Source of the DNA: Annona cherimola
Lineage: Eukaryota > Streptophyta > Magnoliopsida > Magnoliales > Annonaceae
Direction of reading: 5' to 3'
DNA length: 64,000 nucleotides
Assembly (NCBI GenBank): GCA_030490835.1
Contig: CM059973.1
Coordinates: forward strand, 62,996,008 to 63,060,007
Position 1 is the first letter of the stretch. The number at the start of each line of letters is the position of its first letter. Positions 1-11,869 of this stretch are shown piece after piece. The translations under genes and the position numbers were made by a program. The notes beneath the pieces are model-generated. The model did not search any database and was not told where the DNA came from. It worked only from the letters and a program-made list of their open reading frames with translations.

Positions 1-3000
1 ATTTGCAATAGCAACCTTCTTAACTTGAATATGACCATCTTCAATAACACCACGAATAAAATAATATCTGATAGATATGTGTTTTATTATTTCATGATAC
101 ATCTGATCTTTATTTAGATGCATAGTGTTTTAAGTATTATAATTAATAATAATTTTTTCTAACCTAGATTGAGTTACATAAAATTTCTTTGACACTTTTC
201 GGTCAAAGCCATGAGCTCCACATCTATAACAGATGAATCAACGGTATATTATAACGTGACTTTCCAACTAATAACAAAACCACCATTAGAGAATATATAT
301 GCCAAAAATGACCTCCTTTCATTAAAATCACCTACATCACTTGAATCAACAAACCCTAGCAATGCATCATTAGTTCTACTAAATTTCAAACATATATTTA
401 AAGTACCTTACAAATACCAAAGATTTCATTCTATGCTAATGTCTTTTACCAACACAAGAAATGCATCTACTAATCACGCTAACTGCATAGCAATATCTAA
501 GTAAATACAAACAATGGTATACATAATACTTTTGACTGCACTAGAATAAGGAACATGTCCCAAATAGAAAAAGAATAAGGAGCATGAGATACATACTCTA
601 AATCATTATCTGATTGTCGTGACATTGCTACAGACAATTTAAAATCAGTAGCAAAGAGAATACTCATATTTTATAATAAAGCAAAGAAAAACATTCTAAA
701 ATCTTGTGAATGTACTTTTATCGTAAGAGTTATAACTTTTTAACTTTTTTCTATGATTCTTCATTCCATGCATCTTGTTAATTGCACTCAAATTCTTCAT
801 CTTGAATTCATCACTCAAATATGCTTTTAATTGTTATCTCAATCATATCTTTAGCATTAATAAGCCTATCATTCACGTATGATAGAAACTAAAAGAAAGA
901 TCTATCTGAATATTTTTTCTCACTTCCAGAATAAACATGAGTCACAATAAAAAAATACGAAATAATTATAAAATTGCTTGGAAAATTGCTTAAGTTTACG
1001 AAAGGATTTCTTTAGTAAGTAAATACGATACTTTTACTATCTACAACAAATCCTTTTAGCTAATGCATATAAATTTTTCATCTAGTTGATCACTTACAAA
1101 TGCTATTTTAATATTAAGTTGCTCTAATTCTAAATTGTGCATAACAATCAAAGATAGTAAAATACATATAGAATTTTGCTTAACAACAAGTAAGGAAGTA
1201 TTATTAAAATCAACAATTTGTAATTGATTGTAGCCTTTAGCTACAAATGGTGCTTTATATCTTGCATTTTCAACTCCTATACTACCTTCTTTCTATATGA
1301 AGACCTACATAAATTCAATAACTTTCTTGTTTTTAGGAGGTTTTACCAACTTTTAAATTTGATTCTTAAAGAGATTCAATCTCTTCTTCATAGCAACTGA
1401 TTTACAGATTTAGAATAATAAATAGCATTAGAATATGAAGAAGGATCATCATTAATGTTAATGATCTTTGCAACTAACAAGGCATAAACAACTATACTTT
1501 TATTCAAATATCTCTTTGATTTCTCAATTTATCTTTTCTATATTCCTTTAGCAATGGAATATGACTTTATTTCCAGCAGACCCATTGGTGGTATTTCTTC
1601 CACTGGTGTTTCCTCTTCTTCTTGAGCAGAGTCAGACACATCTACTAAGCAAGGCTAAGTAAAAGATCTTTTCTTTAAACTAGGCTAATAAGGGGAACTT
1701 TGACCTAAATTAAGATGTGGAGGTAAACTATTAGTCTCTATTTCCACTGGCTTTTATAATGAACAGAAGACTCTTTTCCTAAATGAAGCATAGGTAATTC
1801 ATTAAATGTAATATTATTTTAATTATAAATTCTAGTAAATTTAGATTTGATAATCAAAATCTATATCCCTCTATCCTAAAACCCCCCAAAAAATATTTTT
1901 TAGATATAAATTCTAATTTTTCATCATTCTTATGAACAGAAGCAGGAAACCCAACTATTTTCAAATTAAAATAATTAGTAAGATTATTGGACCATACCTT
2001 CTCAAGAGTCTTGAGATCAATAGTTGTGGAAGAAGAACGATTTATAAAGTAACAAGCTATGGAAGCTACGTCTACCCAAAAATTCTTAGATAAATCAATA
2101 TTAGAAAGCATACGATGATCTCTCTTTATAATCTTCCTATTTATACACATTGCAATACCATTTTTCTATGGTATATAGACACCTGTACAATGCCTAAAAT
2201 ATCTTTTATTCTTGTATAAATTATTATACTATGTATTACAAAATTTCAAACTATTATTCATTTTGAGTTGCTTTACATGTTTGTTTGCTTATTTTTAACC
2301 AAATCTTTCACTGTTTAAAGATTAGAAGACATCACTTTTATTTTTCAAAAAATAAAGTCATAATTTTGTAGAATATTTATTAGTAAAGGCTAACATAAAT
2401 TTGGCACCACTTTTTGATGGAATATGAGAACAACTCCTAAAGATCATAATGAATATAACTAAGAATATGCTTAGTTCTTGAACTACAGATGTAAAACTAA
2501 CCTTTTTCGTTTTTCAAAAATACAATATTCATAAAAATCAACTTTACTTATACTTTGACCTAACAAAAGACCTCAATAAATTGTTATCCTTTTCTCACTT
2601 ATTTGAGAAAGCTAATAGGTTAGATGAAATAATCGCTACTCCACCTGCAAGTATGGTTCCCTACAAATATATAAACTGCCAAGCTACTTTAATTTTATTA
2701 GAATAAAAGCACTTTTAGAAACTTTTATAAGTCTACATTTAGCTGAATATTTGTACCCATTAGTATCAAGAGCGCTCAAAGTGCTCCAGTTTTTCTTCAA
2801 GTCAGGAACATACTTGGCATAGTTAATGTTTTACAATATCATCATGCATTATAAGTTTGATTACCCCTATTCCAACTATTTTACAAGAAATATTATTTCC
2901 ATCAACACAACACCATTAAAAGACTCATAAGTGAAAATCCAATTTTTATTAGGAGGCATATGATATGAACAACTATAATCCTAAATTCACACACTTGTGA

Positions 3001-3890
3001 GTTTAAACTTTTCATCGATCATAAATAATATTATCATCACTCTAATTTTTAACTATTCTAGATTTAAAAGGTTTTTCATTCTTTTACTGATATATTTAAT
3101 TTTTTCTTTGTAGTTTCCTTTCTATTATACTAATCTATTTTGATTTACCTTAGGTTGACAATAATTGCTAGAACCAATAATGTTTCTAGACTTTGAACTA
3201 GAATGATATCTATTATTATTGAAATTTATTTACTTAGACCTATCTACCATAATTAATTCTTCAACTGTATTTTTATTAAGATTATCATACAATTCTTTTT
3301 TAATTTATTCTCTTGAAACTAAAGCTATCTTAATTTCATTAACAAAAATTATATCCTTTCCATATAGAATTATTTCTCGAAAGTGTTTTTAAGAGGGTAG
3401 AGAATATAACAATAACAAATTTTCTTCTTTAGCATCAAATTTTTGCACTAATATTCTCTAACTTAATAATAATAGAATTAAATTTATCAAGATGTGATTT
3501 GATAGGTGTACCGTCTATCATTTGAAGTACAAATAACTATTATTTTAACAAAATCTTGTTAATGATACTTTTTGCTAGATATTATCTTTAATTTATCTTA
3601 TACAACTTCTACTATCATTTCCTTTGTCACCTCTTGCAGAACTTCATTTGAGAGGCTTAATTGAATTTATAATAGAGCTTTGAAATTTACCTCGTCCTTT
3701 TAGTCAATGATCAAAGTAGATAACATTTGATCTCTTCCTAAGATGACTTTCTGCTCTCTTCCTAAAATGACTTTCTGCAACTTATTTTGAGTTTGGATTA
3801 CTTTTATCATGATCTATCAAAAACTAAAATTGATGTCGCCATCAAATTTCTCTATATCAAACTTTGCTATAATTATTTTAAAACCCAAGA
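1..3890 (-). pseudogene. Degenerate Ty1-copia (Tork/TNT1-like) polyprotein
   Basis: Translation of the minus strand in shifting frames gives the pol and gag order of a copia element running right to left. Near 1-110 is the RNase H C-terminus (a KHISIRYYFIRG-like stretch); 200-480 holds an LVGFVDSSDVGDF-like RNase H start; 900-1330 shows reverse transcriptase words (LELEQLNIKIAF-like); 1854-2150 is an open 98-residue piece of the integrase C-terminal part (SKNFWVDVASIACYFINRS); 2940-2990 is the protease site, read as DYSCSYHMPPNKN; 3480-3540 and 3820-3890 are gag (LFVLQMIDGTPIKSHLD, AKFDIEKFDG). Stops and frameshifts occur throughout, so it is inactive. The protease D-S/T-G triad reads DYS. 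The 3' end lies outside the window. Lineage assignment is by eye from these words. Confidence 0.88.
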
Positions 3891-3894
3891 AAGA

Positions 3895-4320
3895 ACAATA
3901 GGCCTTAATATTCATTTATTTGAAAATAATCCTACAAATAATGAAGCAATGCAAAAAAATGAGAGAAACAAAAACAAAGTATAAACAAATTTATATGGAA
4001 AATCCTTCGATGTAAAGAAAAATCATGGGTGAAGGAAGAAAAAATTTACTATAAAAAGAAACTACAAGAGATAGGGAACTCTCAAAAGGAAAACTCTTAA
4101 GCCTAATGTATCTTGCAAAAAACTCTCAGAAAGATCAAATCTCACAAATAAATATACAATATAACTTTACAAAATCACATAGCTCATAACTAAAGCAAGC
4201 CTCTTTTTATATCACTAAAGAGGGACCGCAATACAAACTAATGTAAGAAATGAATTTGTTGCTTAAAAGAATATGAATTTTTTCCAAATGCAAACAGGAT
4301 GAATTAATTTAATAAAATAA
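3895..4320 (-). repeat. Probable leader and 5' LTR remnant of the copia element to its left
   Basis: On the minus strand this stretch lies upstream of the gag remnant. It contains a TATA-like TATAAAAAGAGG motif near 4,205-4,220 and a phrase near 4,000 (GGATTTTCCATATAAATTTG) resembling the conserved segment near the 3' end of many plant copia LTRs. No clean LTR boundary or primer-binding site is visible, so the limits are approximate. The call rests on position and motif, not on a second LTR. Confidence 0.45.
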
Positions 4321-5176
4321 GGTTGTGCAATATACTTACACAAATAGACTTGCATATCTTGACACAAAGGGATGACTTGAATATAGTGTCATCGCCTAAC
4401 AAAGAGGCATACATGTCCTATATTTTTCTCTATAGCATGTATTCAATGCAAATTACCATACATAGTCTACTCCATCATTTCTTCGATATATGTGCATCTC
4501 TCTTTAAATAAATAGGCAACAACCACCACCACTACCCGTCTGGTACCCATCTCTGAGCAGTCTAATTCGTGCTCATGAAACTTAGGTTTGCTTTAATCCT
4601 AACTCTAATTCTTTGCATAAAAATTAAATCATAATCTTATTTGTAAAAGCTAAATTCTAATCCTAACTTTATATATAAAACCTAAACCCTAACCTTATTA
4701 TGTAAATCAAGTTCAATTTGAAATTCAAATTAAAAAGTACTTGTTTATGTTAAGAATTATAAGTTTTAATTTAATTGGTTGTCTTTGAGTTTTCTATTAT
4801 ATGTCTAGCTAGATTACATAAAAAAAAATTGTATGAACCATTGAATCATTCTAACATTGTCTTTGTATGTGCTTATCATCCTTTTTCTATTCATCTATGA
4901 CACAAAGTTCTTTGTTCATCATCATTGCATTAAAGGCTACTTTAGCCACGCATTATCCCTATTCATCCACAATTGTTGAAAATTTGAAGTTGTGTGGCCC
5001 TCCTATCCAAATCATATTGTCTTGTCAAAATCACTTATCATTAGTAAATATTTCCACTTTTGTGGAGTACATATTTCTTACAAAAGTACTAGTACTGGCA
5101 TTTGGTTGTGTAATAATATTAGGCCCAATAGGTCCTAAATAAGTTATGGCTTGCTTTTTTTTCAATCCAAATCATT
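4321..5176. other. AT-rich stretch without recognised features
   Basis: Short open frames occur on the plus strand (for example 4867-5142), but they start at arbitrary ATGs, match nothing I recognise and have no visible promoter or codon bias. A few CCTAA-type words occur near 4,600-4,700 but do not form a telomere-like array. I see no gene here. Confidence 0.5.
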
Positions 5177-5502
5177 CGTTCATCTTATGATAGGTCATAT
5201 TCATGATATTGATCTTTATAAAAAAAAAAATTTGTTGAATTCACGTTTTTGATCTAGACCATTGATTATGATTGGCTTTGTGAGGCATCTACACTTACAA
5301 AATTATATGATCTTATAAATTTGTGAATTATATTTATATCGTTCATCTTATGATAGGTCATATTCATGATATTGATCTTTATAAAAAAAAATTTTTGTTG
5401 AATTCACATTTTTGATCTAGACCATTGATTATGATTGGCTTTGTGAGGCATCTACACTTAAAAAATTATATGATCTTATAAATTTGTGAATTATATTTAT
5501 AT
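5177..5502. repeat. 163-bp direct tandem duplication
   Basis: Positions 5177-5339 and 5340-5502 are two head-to-tail copies of a 163-bp AT-rich unit starting CGTTCATCTTATGATAGG. They differ at only a few positions, mostly in an internal poly-A run, plus a G/A and a C/A change. The near identity indicates a recent duplication. The unit has no coding potential. Confidence 0.93.
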
Positions 5503-5514
5503 GATCAAATTATG

Positions 5515-5690
5515 TACAATGTATTGTATATTCTAATGCATATGTGAATGTATTCAAATATTTTTTATAATTTACACATAAACGTGTATATATTTAAGCA
5601 AATGTAGGGATGCACAACTTTGATTTAAATAAAACTTAATATCTTAGTCAAACAAATGATGCTAATAGATGGAATAAATTTCTCACCAAA
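5515..5690. repeat. Fragment of the long-inverted-repeat element family seen at 41.3-47.8 kb
   Basis: The words TTTTTTATAATTTACACATAAA, GCAAATGT and a GATTT..ATAAAACTTAAT..CTTA series match, in the same order, the right arm of the element near 47,580-47,680. Only this part is recognisable. No terminal repeats or target duplication could be defined. Confidence 0.5.
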
Positions 5691-6159
5691 TTGAGGAAAC
5701 AAATGAAGTTATACGCATGTAATCACTTCTACATGTAAGCGGGTATCCGCATAAGGGTGCAATGGAAGCATCTGGACGTAGATGCATCTTAGTCAATTAA
5801 AGCAGTTCCGGCAATTAAACTAATACCATGTGTTGTCGGGTGAGCGAGACACCTTAAGGACACCTTGGTTGCAACCTGTATGCAATCGGCGCCGGTCTTC
5901 AGTCATAGACCAATCACCTCCAACTATATTAAACTGAAAATAAAATATCTAATAATATATATCGCTGAAGTACATAGCAAGATAATGTACTTCTAGGGAT
6001 AATTAAATTTGTCACCATATGTATTTGCATTATTATTTCACTATATTTAAGGTTTCTTCCTTTTTGATGGTAACCACAGGTAAGTTGTGATAACTGACAA
6101 GTCGGTAATAGAAAAAAGGCGCCTTCAGTGACGAAAACTATAGTTAACTTCAGCCCCAA

Positions 6160-6198
<39 letters not shown>

Positions 6199-7195
6199 CT
6201 TGTAACTAAAAAACTTAGTTTTTGCCATATCTATTCTATTTTTGTAACTACGAATTAATTTTTAGAGATAATTATTGTTTATGTCGCTAATTATTATCTT
6301 TTGCAATAAAAAATGCTAAGCTAAGCTAAAATATGCTGCAAAATGTTAATTTTCATATAGTGATAAAAATAATTTATCCTGCAGAATGTAAGCATATGGA
6401 ATGGGGTCTAACCCCCTTGATATTGGAACACCAAGAATTCTCTGCCGTTCAAATATAATAATCTTTGTGCTAAAAGAATGTTTTCCATTAAGAAAATGAT
6501 AATAAATATGCGTACAGAGACTTAATTCCTGCATCCTTACGAAGTTAAGAAAGGCAGCATCTTTTGTTCGTAAAAATGGTGTTTCTCTTTCTATAAAAAA
6601 AAATGGTGTTTCTCGTATATTCCAAAAGTAAAAAGGTCAAAGACTTTTGATTTAGTGAAACCAAAATGAAAAGAAGGCAATAAGATTGAATATAAGGATA
6701 ATATTTTAAATTAACATGTAAATCAAGTTAAAATGGACGGAGTAATCATGACAAATATTAACTTCCTATCAGAATGAGAAAAGACATGAATTGGTATTTA
6801 ACCTTTTTTACGACAATTTTGAGAATTTGTAGGCGGGCGCTCCCACAGGTGGCAGGAGTCGGCTTGGACATGAATTCCTGCATCTTCTTCCCTCTTTAAT
6901 ATCGTCGGATTTGGAGTTTGGAGTCAGAGGTGGATCTAGGTCGGTCGATTAGGTGCTTGAAAATTTCAAAAATATTGAAAGTTGACATAACTTTCACAAA
7001 GTGGCCCTGACTACATAATTTAAGCAAAATTGCAGGTGATTATATATTCTAAAAAATTGCAAATGCACCTACGAAATTTGCAGTGTATCTCTTAAATGAT
7101 TGTTACCTTAATTTATTTTTTTTTAAATGTCACTCTTTTAGAAAAATTCCCTGCTATTTTTTTGATAGGTAATCTCTTTTTATTTTTGTAGTGGT
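5691..7195. other. Intergenic DNA with a 33-bp poly-A run; no gene recognised
   Basis: The main feature is an A33 homopolymer at 6164-6196. A less AT-rich patch at 5,740-5,910 and another at 6,830-6,960 do not translate into anything recognisable. The minus-strand frame at 5929-6228 is largely the poly-A run read as phenylalanine. No promoter-gene unit is evident. Confidence 0.5.
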
Positions 7196-7393
7196 TGTAA
7201 TGCCCAGATCCAAAAAAATAATCCTAAGCCTATGAGCATATGGGTCCAACAATATAATGTTGTCCACTTTGGCAAGACAACTCAGTTGCAAGGTTATAGA
7301 ATACGTCAAACCAAGTTTAAGCTTAGATCCACTTATAAATCCCCAATAATTCTCTTTCCTTTTTAATGTGGGATTTAGTTTTGGGTTATTACA
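7196..7393 (-). repeat. LTR-like sequence with TGTAAT...ATTACA ends (TRIM-type)
   Basis: This 198-bp segment begins TGTAATGCCCAGATCC and ends GGGTTATTACA. It contains an internal TTATAAAT motif and a GTGGGATTT word close to its end, a layout typical of short LTRs of plant TRIM elements. It is followed by ~110 bp and then a TTTGATACCA motif at 7502-7511, the reverse complement of a primer-binding site resembling the initiator-Met type. That orientation implies a minus-strand element. The matching second short LTR was not found, so the unit is incomplete or chimeric. Confidence 0.5.
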
Positions 7394-7514
7394 TGCCTAA
7401 CAGCTTCCATCTAGTTTGTTCTCAAATTATAACTCAACTCAACTTTGGGCTTCTGTTCACTCATTCCAAGCTTCTACACTACATCTACTAGAGGAGTTTA
7501 CTTTGATACCACTT

Positions 7515-10500
7515 TGTAACACCTCACCAGCCAACAACTCTTACGACCAGCAATCGTCACCTAAACTAATCTAGGATCAATCAAGTTATGAAAACACGGA
7601 GCAATTTATACTTGTAACTTGTGGATATTAGGCTAAATCAATAATAACCATGGTAATATCACAATATAATTAACATTAATGTTCGATTTATATTAGTGGA
7701 AGCAATGCTAAAATAATAATTACATTTCTCTGGTAAATATGAAAATTTACATCAAATTTCCCAACATCCATTAATTTTTTTCTGATCTCATAGCATAAAT
7801 ATCATAAATTCAAGTGGCCAAAATATAAATATTTAACTTCATATGAGTACCTAAATCTAAATAAACATTAACCCCACTTTCATCATCTTGCTGAGACATA
7901 ATATCCTGCTTTATTTACTTTTCCTGTTAACTAAAATAAATAGAAAATAAAGATGAGTTTGATCAAACTTAGTGAGTAGGAAAGTGAATGAAAACTGTTA
8001 AACATTGAAAATCAAATTAAAAAGATCCAATTAAAATTTTAAAAGTTTCAATAAGATTTAATAATGCCTATGCATAGGGTAACATTGTAATGTAATTGTT
8101 CATGTTCACGCTCTTAGCCATTAAACTTTACTTTCTCTTTAATTAAGTGAGACTAAAATCACGCTCAACACATTTGCACAAGCCCTTAGCTATAACTTTA
8201 AGCCATCACTCTCTTGTCATACTTATGCATTCAAATATTATGTTCATGACATGCTAAATCATACTTTCTCAAATACAATTCAAAGCTATAAACTACAATT
8301 TCAGTGAAAGTAATTCAAACATAATAAATAGCAAATGAACTATATAAATCTACTAAAATTAAAATCCATCAAATTCACATCAAAACGTATCAACACGACC
8401 CATCATGTATGCAAGCAAGCACAGATAATCTCAAGACTTAATTCGAAACTTCTATTTACCTCATATTTGCAAACCAAACCTTTTTTTCTTGAATTTCAAT
8501 ATTAAGTTTAACCTTTTTTTGGTTTTTCTATCACTAAAACATACATATAAAAATTCAACAACTTATTTTCTTATCCACACTTTCTACACAAGGTCACAAC
8601 TATATAAATAGCCCATAACCAAATTCTCTTCCCTAAATTCTTCTAATAAAATATAATTAAACCTACTTTATTTCAAATAACAAAAATCCAATTAAATAAA
8701 TTTCATATTAGATATTAATTGAGTAATAGCCTGCCAAAATTAATCTCATAGCCTACATGACCTACACAAAAAGCAAATAACCACTTGGATATTTCACATG
8801 TGTCAATATAATAATATATATCTAAAATCAGAACGTAAAACCTTCTAATCATGAGATATTACTCACCATTATACATTATCATATTGCAAAAGTTATAACA
8901 CTAAATTGCGAGACCATGATAGAGGTTACATCATATATATTACATTTATAATCTATCATCAGTCGAACACATGTTACAAACTTACACTTTTTATGTTGAT
9001 TTTTTTAGATGGCAGGACAGAGGTGGAAGCTTAACATGGGGTTGGTGCTCAAACGGTAGTTAGGAGAGATTCTGGTTTGTTGGGTTATACATAAGTTAGC
9101 CTTCTATTTACTAGAAAAATCAAATTTGATATTTTATCTGATGCATAAATGAGTGATATAGTGAGGATTTCTTTTGTAAAAATTAAATTTATTATAGAAT
9201 TTCCATATTGTTGTTGATGATGATAATTTAGAAAATATTTGAATTCTTTACTTCTTAACTTCATAGTTTTAGAGACATACTACCAGTTTTTTTAGTGAAA
9301 TGTAACAACTGTTAGGTAAGAATGGAGGTTAGCCTTCGGCCATCATGGTTATAGAGCTTACCTTTGTTTTTGTTTCTGTTCATAACTCAGATTGATACAA
9401 ATTACTACAATTCATTTTTCTTGAGGAGAAGTTGACATTTTCACAAATTTTACTACTGGAGGCCTTTATTTTCATCTTCTTTATTCCTTTTTCTTAACTT
9501 AATTCCAAATGTCCTTTTGAGAAAATAAATGTCTCATGCAATTCTGAGCCTTAAATTATGCATGATCGTTAAAGATGGATACGTGCTCAAAACTTTTTAA
9601 AAAATGATGAAATCTCCCTATGAACAGTAAAATTTATGCAAAAGCCATTGAAAAATATTATTATTAAATAATAAAATGAGAAATAAATATTTAAATAATA
9701 AAAGTAAATTAATCAATTTAAAATACTTATAAATTAAATAAAATTACAAGTAAATATTTTGGAAACACAAAAATATTGTTTTTAAAACATATTGTTTATA
9801 TTAAATAAATTTATGTTGTACATGTCAGATTTTAAAAAATTGTTATGATAAAAAATTTAAATATTCTAATGGGAAATACCTTAAAATAGAAAATTTTATT
9901 TTGTAAAATATTCCTCACATGAAATTAATCCGTTTCGTGTTTGTCACATTTAAAATTTTTTCATGATAAATAATTTTTAAATTCTGAGAGACATTAAGTA
10001 GAAGTATTTAACATTTGGTATATTCTCAAAAATATTTATATTTTCTTATTTTTATTATAATATTAGAAACTAAATTTTCAAATATTATTAATCATGGAAA
10101 TTTTCAATATCTAGGAAACACGAAATAGACCTATTAAGTGCATGTGATGGTTTTTGACAAGAGCTAGCGAGTGGCTCGAGTTGGATGATCTCTCGTCGCT
10201 GCCAAGCGTAAGCACTCGTGGAAGCCACGAAGAAATACTTATAGAAAATAAACTTTCTGTACTATAAGGCAGTTTCTTGTTATTTTATTATAATATTAGA
10301 AACTGAATTTTTAAAATTATTTTTCATGAAAATTTTTAAAATTTTACTAACATGAAATTGATCTATTTAAAGTGAAAATTATCCTTAAAAATATTTTTTG
10401 ATCGCAAAGTCTTTTCTTGAATTTTTATTAAAATATTGAAAAAGAAATTCCAAAATTTATTGTTTTTATGAAATTTTTTTAAAAATCTAACTGAGACGTG

Positions 10501-10560
10501 GAGAATATTTTAAAAATGTTTTTTGTATGAGCAGCGATTAGCAGTTGGTCCGGCCGTTTA
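7515..10560 (-). repeat. Long-LTR-like AT-rich repeat, copy D1 (minus orientation)
   Basis: It starts TGTAACACCTCACCAGCC directly after a reversed primer-binding-site motif, as a minus-oriented 5' LTR would. The segment 7,940-8,460 aligns by eye with 12,190-12,680 (shared words: a GATGAGTTTGATCAAACTTAGTGAGTAGG-type run, GAATGAAAACTG, ATGCATTCAAA). The stretch near 9,845-9,900 aligns with 13,525-13,590. It shares the reversed TTACTGAGT-type motif and a CCTATGCATAGGGTA motif with the giant LTRs further right. The right limit is a guess. No coding sequence is seen. Confidence 0.5.
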
Positions 10561-11869
10561 ACCTTTTTTTATTATTTTCTTTTTTATAAACATGTTAATT
10601 TAGTTGTATTTAATTTATAATCCAAGTTTTAAATTTTTTGATATAATTGCGTTTTTTATTTTTAAACACAAGGACATTATATTGATTTTTCAAAATCAAA
10701 ATGCAAAAGTTCAGTTTTGATATATGTTTAAGGCATCATTTTGCTTATGTTTCTAAGGGGCTGCTTGGATAACTTTCCTAACTTGGTTTAGGCTTCAAAT
10801 TTGAGGATTCCTAGTCCTTAGAAAGGATTTCAAATCCCGAAATTTCTTAATTTTTAGAGATAGTTTGGTCTTCCAAATCATTGCTCAATATGCCCCAAAA
10901 CTTAGTTCAAAATTCATCATTAGAAAGACCATGCACTATGCAGGAACTCGATTCACTGAATGCCCAATTAGAGATAAACTGGGTTCAAATAGTTCATAAA
11001 GGTGTATTGAATGTTGTTTTGAAGTAAATGCAGTTAGTTGTTTGCTTTCGTGCTTTTAAATTGTGAATTGCCCATTAGCCATTCTAAGTAATGTAATAGT
11101 TTGGAATTGCATTTCACATCGAAAAGAAAATAAAGTTTTTAGAAATTTACAAGTGAGAAATGCAGATTCTAAAGGTTTGGTTTTCATTCTCCCGTTAACT
11201 CCTAGTGATTTGATCTTTTTTTTTCAATTTCATACCTTGTTTATGTTGTTAGATACTACTCATAATTTCTTTCTCCATCCAACACGTAATGTTCTCTTGT
11301 TATTACTTATTTGTCCGCAATCGTCATTTTGGTAAACTTCTAGTTATTACATGAAAGTTTGCAAGATAGTAATTTCCAGGATTTCTCAGTGATTAATTTA
11401 CATAATCCATGGGAGATTAGGATGTATTTACTTCTATATTGCCAGAATTAACTGTCATTGATTTCTTGCCGTCATTCAACTCTAAGATCCATAATTTATC
11501 TGTTTATTCTCATGTCTTCATTAGTTCTATTTTGTATTCACACGCACAGAAAAAAAACTGATTTGTTGATGTTTTTTCGGAGAAGAAGATGCTGACTTTT
11601 CTTGGCAATTTTACTTCAAAACAATTTGGTTTGTAATTTGGTTCATATTAATGAACCTGTTATTCTTGTCATATATTTGAATTTTGATGTATTCATTTGT
11701 CTACATGATCATGCAATCGAAGACTTGGATATCTATTCAGCAAAAATCTGGAGAGATTGAACAAAAATTAATACATGGGCCCAACAATAGCTTTAGTAAT
11801 ATCAAATATAGCTTTAGTAATATCAAATATGTTATTACATTAGTTTCGTTCACTTTTCTGATGGAGTCG
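10561..11869. other. Sequence between two LTR-like repeats; no recognised gene
   Basis: AT-rich sequence with short arbitrary frames (such as 11063-11335). Near 10,755 a GGGGCTGCTTGGAT word resembles a MITE end, but no matching inverted end was found. A short duplication (AGCTTTAGTAATATCAAATA, twice) lies at 11,791-11,830. If D1 and D2 were LTRs of one element this would be its interior, but I see no gag or pol similarity. Confidence 0.4.

Noticed and set aside
211..504. A 97-residue plus-strand frame at the window start
   Set aside because: It is the antisense of a recognisable copia RNase H region on the minus strand.
4600..4700. Telomere-like CCTAA words
   Set aside because: Irregular spacing and only a few repeats; no array of (CCCTAAA)n.
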